Part shown: one piece after another, positions 60,041 to 64,000 of the stretch | How the letters are laid out: each line of letters starts with the position of its first letter | Numbering within the stretch: position 1 is the stretch's first letter | DNA from: Clostridium_AI sp002297865 | GTDB taxonomy: Bacteria; Bacillota; Clostridia; Lachnospirales; Lachnospiraceae | NCBI GenBank assembly: GCA_937903005.1 | Contig: CALFNR010000183.1 | Location: 1 to 64,000, forward strand | Reading direction: 5' to 3' | Length of the DNA stretch: 64,000 nucleotides | Translations under genes and position numbers: made by a program | The notes under the pieces: generated by a model | Told to the model about the DNA's origin: nothing | Databases searched by the model: none | The model's input: the letters and a program-made list of their open reading frames with translations, nothing else

Positions 60041-60627
60041 TATCCGATTTGTTCAGCCGAAAGATAGTAGGCTGGGAAGTATGGGAAGAAGAAAGTGCGG
60101 AACATGCAAGCGAATTAATAAGAAGAACAACCATACTTGAAAAAATAGCAACAGGCGATGGTGTATTAGTGTTACATTCAGATAATGGAAGCCCAATGAA
60201 AGGGGCAACTATGCTGGAGACACTATATGCCCTTGGAATAGTGCCATCAAACAGCCGACCAAGAGTAAGCAATGACAATCCATATGCCGAGAGCATCTTT
60301 AAAACACTGAAATGTAGACCAAACTACCAGCCAAAAGGATTCAGCAGTCTGGCAGAAGTGAGACGGTAGGTACAGCATTTTGTAAACTGGTACAATACAG
60401 AGCATAAGCATAGTGGGATAAACTACGTCAGCCCTGCTGAACGGCATAAAGGTGAGGATAAAGAAATATTAGAAAAAAGAAAACAGGTGTATGAGGAAGC
60501 AAAGGCAAAACATCCCGAAAAATGGTTAAAAGAGACTAAAGACTGGACATTGACAGAAAAGGTTTACCTGAACCCAGAAAGGATGGAAAAGAAAGGAAAT
60601 GAGGATGATGAGGCGGAAGCCTCATAG
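60019..60627 (+). pseudogene. IS3 OrfB transposase, truncated and with a stop codon
   Basis: The catalytic core survives only from YYLYLISDLFSRKIVGW onward. The first Asp of the DDE triad is lost in the deletion; the second is in LHSDNGSP and the Glu in YAESIFKTLK. TAG at 60367-60369 interrupts the frame where family members have Trp (TGG), and the frame then continues through VNWYNTEHKHSGINYVSP to the natural stop at 60625-60627. Inactive on three counts: deletion, frame and nonsense codon. Confidence 0.85.
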
Positions 60628-60667
60628 TCTTCCATATAAAAAAGGAAAAGTGACAACTATATTGACA

Positions 60668-61068
60668 AACACCGGAAGCCTACGCAACAAGAAATGAAGG
60701 AAACAATGCACTTCCTCTAGCGGTTTATGCCGATGCTCAGCTTATCGGTTTTGTCATGATAGGAAAAGGAACGAACTGTAGGCGAAGAAGAGGAAACCGA
60801 CACAATCAAAAATAACTACTGCCTATGGCGTTTCATGATTGACGAACGCTTCCAAGGAAAAGGATACGCCCCTCAAATATTAGACGAAGTTATGAAATTA
60901 GTCCGAACCTATCCTTACGGACCGGCAGAATACATATGGCTTTCCTATGAACCAGAAAACATCCACGGAAAGAACATCTACAGAAAGTACGGTTTCCGTG
61001 AAAATGGAGAAATGTGTGACGATGAAATCATAACCGAAGGAGTTCGGTGCCGTTACGTTTTGGAATAG
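60668..61068 (+). pseudogene. GNAT acetyltransferase, 5'-truncated and frameshifted
   Basis: EAYATRNEGNNALPLAVYAD and LIGFVMIGKGTN are read in one frame from 60675, and from about 60780 the homology passes to another frame: NNYCLWRFMIDERFQGKGYA (the acetyl-CoA loop region), then NIHGKNIYRKYGFRENGEM to the stop at 61066. The N-terminal part is missing and the IS end abuts it. Codon use (CCG, GGA CCG, TAC, ATC) is more GC-rich than the neighbours, which suggests transfer from elsewhere. The C-terminal 77 residues from ATG 60835 remain open but lack the fold's first half. Confidence 0.8.
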
Positions 61069-61154
61069 TTGTTTCAATATTTAGTAGAAGCAGATACGAG
61101 GCAAAACAACAGTTGTTTTAATAAATAGATAAGTCATTTTTTTGTAAAAGATGA

Positions 61155-61227
61155 ATTTTATGAAAAGTTTAAGGAATGCGGATTATTAGAAAATAAAGAA
61201 ATGGTTAATGCTATCATAGATGCGTAA
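61155..61227 (+). pseudogene. C-terminal scrap of an unidentified gene
   Basis: The frame reading DEFYEKFKECGLLENKEMV...IDA-stop has normal coding composition but no start codon or ribosome-binding site. It is probably the tail of a gene lost in the rearrangement that brought in the IS. Too short to identify. Confidence 0.3.
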
Positions 61228-61240
61228 GATTCTGATACAT

Positions 61241-61278
61241 GAAAAAGAAGTGCCAGACTACCCAAGCACTTCTTTTTC
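61241..61278. terminator. Bidirectional terminator before the glucanase operon end
   Basis: Perfect 13-bp stem GAAAAAGAAGTGC/GCACTTCTTTTTC with a 12-nt loop; A/T runs on both arms. It ends the leftward GH5-GH16 operon. Confidence 0.85.
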
Positions 61279-61308
61279 TATGTAAAAAGGAAACTCGTAA
61301 TGTTTTAT

Positions 61309-62046
61309 TTAGTAATTCACTTTCGTATAAGAAGCCCAGTCATACTGTGCTGTTAATGGTGCAACCCCATTATAGCGGTTTAGCCATTCATCGACACCTT
61401 TGCCGTTCCAGATGTTCATCATGATACGTCCTGGAACAGAAGGAATATTGTTATAAGCAGTGTAAACTGGTCTGTTGTCTACATACCAAGTAATGCGGCC
61501 TGGTAACCATAAGAAGCCATATTGATGGAAACTTTGAGATGCATCAAAACCTAAGTTATAAACATACTCATGATTTCCTTGACCATTGGTATAGTAGTTA
61601 AATTGAACTTTTGTTGTGTCTTTTCCAAGGAATTCGATATCAATTTCATCCCATCTTGTTCCATCTGAAGGACCTGTGTAAGTAAAGAAAGAAGAAACGA
61701 TACCATCGTTTTTAGCTGGTTTCATTTTAACGTCATACATACCATAACCAAAAGACTGTTTAGTTCTGTATTCTCCGCCAGTATAACCATTCCAGTTTCT
61801 ATTAATGCTTAGATTTAATAAGCCATTGTTACATTTTACATTGTTAGAACTCCAGGTACAGTCAAACATCCCACCGTTTGACCAGCCATTGGAAACCTCC
61901 ATGTTGTTTCCATCAATGTAATCAAACCCCATTCCGAAATAGTTGCCATAATACTGACTTGCAGCTTCAACCTTAACCGTGTTAGTTTGTACCCCACAAA
62001 CCAATGTTGCTAGACAAAGTGCAGTAGCTAAAAATTTCTTAATCAT
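61309..62046 (-). CDS. Secreted GH16 lichenase (beta-1,3-1,4-glucanase)
   Basis: 245 residues. Signal peptide (about 1-29, MIKKFLATALCLATLVCG, ending VEA), then a GH16 jelly roll. The catalytic motif is E134-I-D136-I-E138 in WDEIDIEFLG, with E134 as nucleophile and E138 as acid/base; TRWDEIDIEF and NYYTNGQGNHE are typical of licheninases. It cuts mixed-linkage beta-glucan of cereal walls outside the cell. ATG 62046 is chosen for GGAGG upstream and the signal peptide start; the longer frame to 62082 is not needed. It follows the GH5 gene by 62 bp. Confidence 0.93.
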   Translation of the reverse strand: MIKKFLATALCLATLVCGVQTNTVKVEAASQYYGNYFGMGFDYIDGNNMEVSNGWSNGGMFDCTWSSNNVKCNNGLLNLSINRNWNGYTGGEYRTKQSFGYGMYDVKMKPAKNDGIVSSFFTYTGPSDGTRWDEIDIEFLGKDTTKVQFNYYTNGQGNHEYVYNLGFDASQSFHQYGFLWLPGRITWYVDNRPVYTAYNNIPSVPGRIMMNIWNGKGVDEWLNRYNGVAPLTAQYDWASYTKVNY

Positions 62047-62108
62047 AAGAATACCTCCTCCAGTGTGAAAAGAGACACCCAAACTATTTAGTCAAGATTA
62101 CTGAAAGA

Positions 62109-63131
62109 CTAAATGATTTTTTTCACAAGTGTATCTTTTACACTAATAAAATCATCAACAAGTCCAAAATCTTTATTCTTGTAATTCCACATTGCATAAC
62201 CAATGCCATATTTTTTGAAAATGGCAGTTATGTCGGTAAACCAAACCAGTGCGTCGTTGGGATCAGCTAATGCAATGACACCAAATTCTCCACAGTACAA
62301 TGGAACATCATATTTTTCGGCGTAACGGATAGCTTCTCCGAATAGAACTTCAAAGAATGGCTGGCCGACTGCATTAATTTCAAATAAAGGACTTGGACAA
62401 AATGCATCAATTTTACGAGTTTCCTTTTCCATTTCTTCTGCAGTCTGAGGGTAAGCAATTTTTAATTCTGGTGGCATACCCTTAACCCAGTAAGCAGCCT
62501 GATGTGTAAAAATCATTGGCTCATAACAGTGAAAGTTAAAAACAATATTTTCATCGATAGGTGGGTCTAGTAATTTAATAGCATTTACACTATTGGATTG
62601 TACGCCACCTAATAGTATTTTTATGGTTGGTGCTTGTTTACGGATGGCGAGAATGCAACGCTTAGCAAGTGTATTCCATTGCTTTGCTACATTGCTGTCA
62701 ACGATTTCATTTAAGAGCTCGAAAGCCAGCATATCTTCATATTTTCCATAGCGTGCAGCCAGGCTGATCCATAAGTTTACAAAACGATCCTGTAATCTAA
62801 TGTCAGTGAAGAATGAACTGGATGATTCCTGATCATCAAAAACATAGCCAGCAGTTTTATGTAAGTCTAATATCATATGCAGGTTATATTTTGTAGCCCA
62901 TGAGATACAGTCATCAATATGTTTTATTCCAGATTCAATAAATGTCTCGTCATCATTTTGTATAATGTCGTAATCAACTGGAAGGCGGATATGATCGAAA
63001 CCCATCTCTGCAATATCTTTAATGTCATCTTCAGTAATGAATGTATCATAGTGTTCCGAGTCATATGCTAAAGGCTGGGAAATCCATCCGCCTAAGTTGA
63101 TCCCTCTTTGGTAGTTTTCAAAGATTCGCAT
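62109..63131 (-). CDS. Intracellular GH5 beta-glucanase
   Basis: 340 residues, one GH5 TIM barrel. RGINLGGWISQPL at the N-terminus, the acid/base E142 in FELLNEIVDS, and the nucleophile E282 in YCGEFGV are visible. No signal peptide, so it probably breaks down imported beta-gluco-oligosaccharides in the cytosol. The N-terminus resembles exo-1,3-glucanase-like GH5 members, but substrate is not certain. The ATG at 63131 follows AAAGGAG at 8-9 bp; ATG 63140 is too close to it. First gene of the operon with the lichenase. Confidence 0.88.
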   Translation of the reverse strand: MRIFENYQRGINLGGWISQPLAYDSEHYDTFITEDDIKDIAEMGFDHIRLPVDYDIIQNDDETFIESGIKHIDDCISWATKYNLHMILDLHKTAGYVFDDQESSSSFFTDIRLQDRFVNLWISLAARYGKYEDMLAFELLNEIVDSNVAKQWNTLAKRCILAIRKQAPTIKILLGGVQSNSVNAIKLLDPPIDENIVFNFHCYEPMIFTHQAAYWVKGMPPELKIAYPQTAEEMEKETRKIDAFCPSPLFEINAVGQPFFEVLFGEAIRYAEKYDVPLYCGEFGVIALADPNDALVWFTDITAIFKKYGIGYAMWNYKNKDFGLVDDFISVKDTLVKKII

Positions 63132-63292
63132 GGGAATCATCTCCTTTAGTGGTTAATATATTTAAAATAAGGGGGGGTTATTTTGGAGCAAGGAGGAGAT
63201 AACTCTCCGCCTTGTCTATGAGATTACTATATCAGTTAGAAAGGGTGAATTATATCAAGATATTTTGTTTTCTATTAGATTATTTTCTTTAA

Positions 63293-64000
63293 TTATTTTC
63301 TCCAATTAGAAGAGTAGTACTTGTCACGGTACTGTTTTGGAGTTAAGCCAGTATGAGTTCTCAAACAATAGGTAAAGTGGCTTTGGGAACTATAGCCACA
63401 ATAATTGCTGATATCCGCATAGCTATAATCAGAGAACTTTAACATATTCATAGAAGCTTCTAATCGAGTCTGAGAAATGTATTGGAATATAGTTAGCCCC
63501 ATTTCTTTTTTGAAAAGGCTGGATAAATAAGACGCATTCAAATTTACATGCTCCGCGATTTCATTTAATGTAATGGGTGAGTGGTAGTTTTTATGAATGT
63601 AATCCAAACATAAGACAACAGGTTTGGAATTTGCCCTGTTTTTAGGAATTTGCGCCATTCGTTTGGTGTATTCATGAATCATTTGCCTATGTAAAAGGGT
63701 AATCGCTTCTTCGGTTTCACATAGATCTGTTTTTTGGATAAATAAATCACTTAAACTATATGCACTTTCCTGGTCTAATCCGCCCTCTATGCAGAAACGA
63801 GTTATGAGTGCGATTGATATAACAAGATGATATTGCAGGTTCTTAAGTGGCTTTTTAGAAAGCATGCCTAAGCCCTCACTGGTTAATGGGGTCATAATGC
63901 GATTTACTTTTTTAATATCACCGGACTGAACGGCAGAATAAAAAGCTAATTCTTTCTCGTATGGACTGTGAACTAAGCCTTCTTCCTGGTGGTTTAATAG
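63293..64000 (-). CDS. AraC-family regulator, 5' end beyond the window
   Basis: At least 235 residues are visible; the frame continues without a stop to the right edge, so the ATG at 63895 is internal and the gene is partial. An N-terminal helical region (YEKELAFYSAVQSGD, then KKPLKNLQYHLVISIALIT) of the kind found in Lachnospiraceae AraC proteins precedes the two helix-turn-helix units (about the last 100 residues: ITLNEIAEHVNLNASYLSSLFKK and ADISNYCGYSSQSHFTYCLR). Same strand as the glucanase genes and about 160 bp upstream of them, so it likely activates them in response to beta-glucan oligosaccharides. Confidence 0.88.
   Translation of the reverse strand, partial: LLNHQEEGLVHSPYEKELAFYSAVQSGDIKKVNRIMTPLTSEGLGMLSKKPLKNLQYHLVISIALITRFCIEGGLDQESAYSLSDLFIQKTDLCETEEAITLLHRQMIHEYTKRMAQIPKNRANSKPVVLCLDYIHKNYHSPITLNEIAEHVNLNASYLSSLFKKEMGLTIFQYISQTRLEASMNMLKFSDYSYADISNYCGYSSQSHFTYCLRTHTGLTPKQYRDKYYSSNWRK

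Larger units (their letters stand above)
59590..60667 (+). mobile_element. Decayed IS3-family insertion sequence
   Basis: Terminal inverted repeats TGTTAGGATAGTTGTCAC (59590-59607) and, reversed, TGTCAATATAGTTGTCAC (60650-60667) agree at 15 of 18 positions. Between them are an orfA reading frame and part of orfB in the -1 frame, as usual for IS3. At 1078 bp it is too short; an internal deletion has removed the end of orfA and the start of orfB. No clear target duplication flanks it. It cannot transpose by itself. Confidence 0.85.

Overview
The window comes from a low-GC Gram-positive chromosome, most likely an anaerobic, plant-polysaccharide-degrading member of the Lachnospiraceae (Clostridium cluster XIVa, of the C. 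phytofermentans kind). The reasons are AT-rich DNA with Firmicute-type ribosome-binding sites and some TTG/GTG starts, a single-chain pyruvate:ferredoxin oxidoreductase, a fused oligopeptide ABC ATPase, PPi-type phosphofructokinase, several proteins of the DUF4364/DUF1385/DUF6465 kind, and four glycoside hydrolases. The species assignment is inference.

Layout. 1-663: scar of a lost glycerol operon and a 54-residue zinc-ribbon protein. 742-3377 (minus): malic enzyme, YhcC-like radical SAM protein and DUF4364 regulator. 3592-8796: rho, rpmE with a structured leader, DUF1385 protein, prmC and prfA. 8887-14429: EamA permease, KtrB/KtrA-type potassium uptake, rRNA methylase, and the NfeD/SPFH pair. 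14614-21558: argF behind a likely ARG box, citrate synthase, then birA, a small DUF protein, Dabb protein, coaX, dus and PPi-phosphofructokinase. 21559-23076: a structured intergenic element and asd. 23136-27343 (minus): an unknown membrane protein, amt, glnK with a terminator in its leader, and uracil permease.

27591-35574 holds a cellobiose phosphorylase (GH94), an orphan phage-tail-type lysozyme and a large secreted GH26 mannanase. 35747-44026: M20 amidohydrolase, complete dipeptide/oligopeptide ABC transporter, CDF metal exporter and amidohydrolase. 44249-44320 is tRNA-Gln(CUG). 44568-48997: DUF6465 protein, unknown protein, AEC carrier, D-2-hydroxyacid dehydrogenase and orphan response regulator. 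49111-51248: a small membrane protein and an autoregulated YtrA-type GntR/ABC operon. 51699-55229: PFOR behind a long structured leader. 55470-58548: unknown protein, greA and lysS.

The accessory zone is 58549-61240. Its key element is a type III toxin-antitoxin locus. A promoter is followed by an RNA of about four 36-nt repeats, each beginning TAATGCA. The first two fold into pseudoknots with compensatory changes, the third is weaker, and the last forms the terminator. A ToxN/AbiQ-like endoribonuclease gene follows (58966-59463). Next to it lie a decayed IS3-family element (59590-60667) and a truncated, frameshifted acetyltransferase. 61309-64000 (minus) is a beta-glucan utilisation cluster: GH16 lichenase, intracellular GH5 glucanase and an AraC regulator that runs off the window.

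How the genes fit together: beta-glucan and mannan are cut outside the cell (GH16, GH26), oligosaccharides are phosphorolysed or hydrolysed inside (GH94, GH5), and carbon passes through PPi-phosphofructokinase and PFOR. Peptides enter by the Opp system and are trimmed by M20. Nitrogen is sensed by GlnK/Amt.
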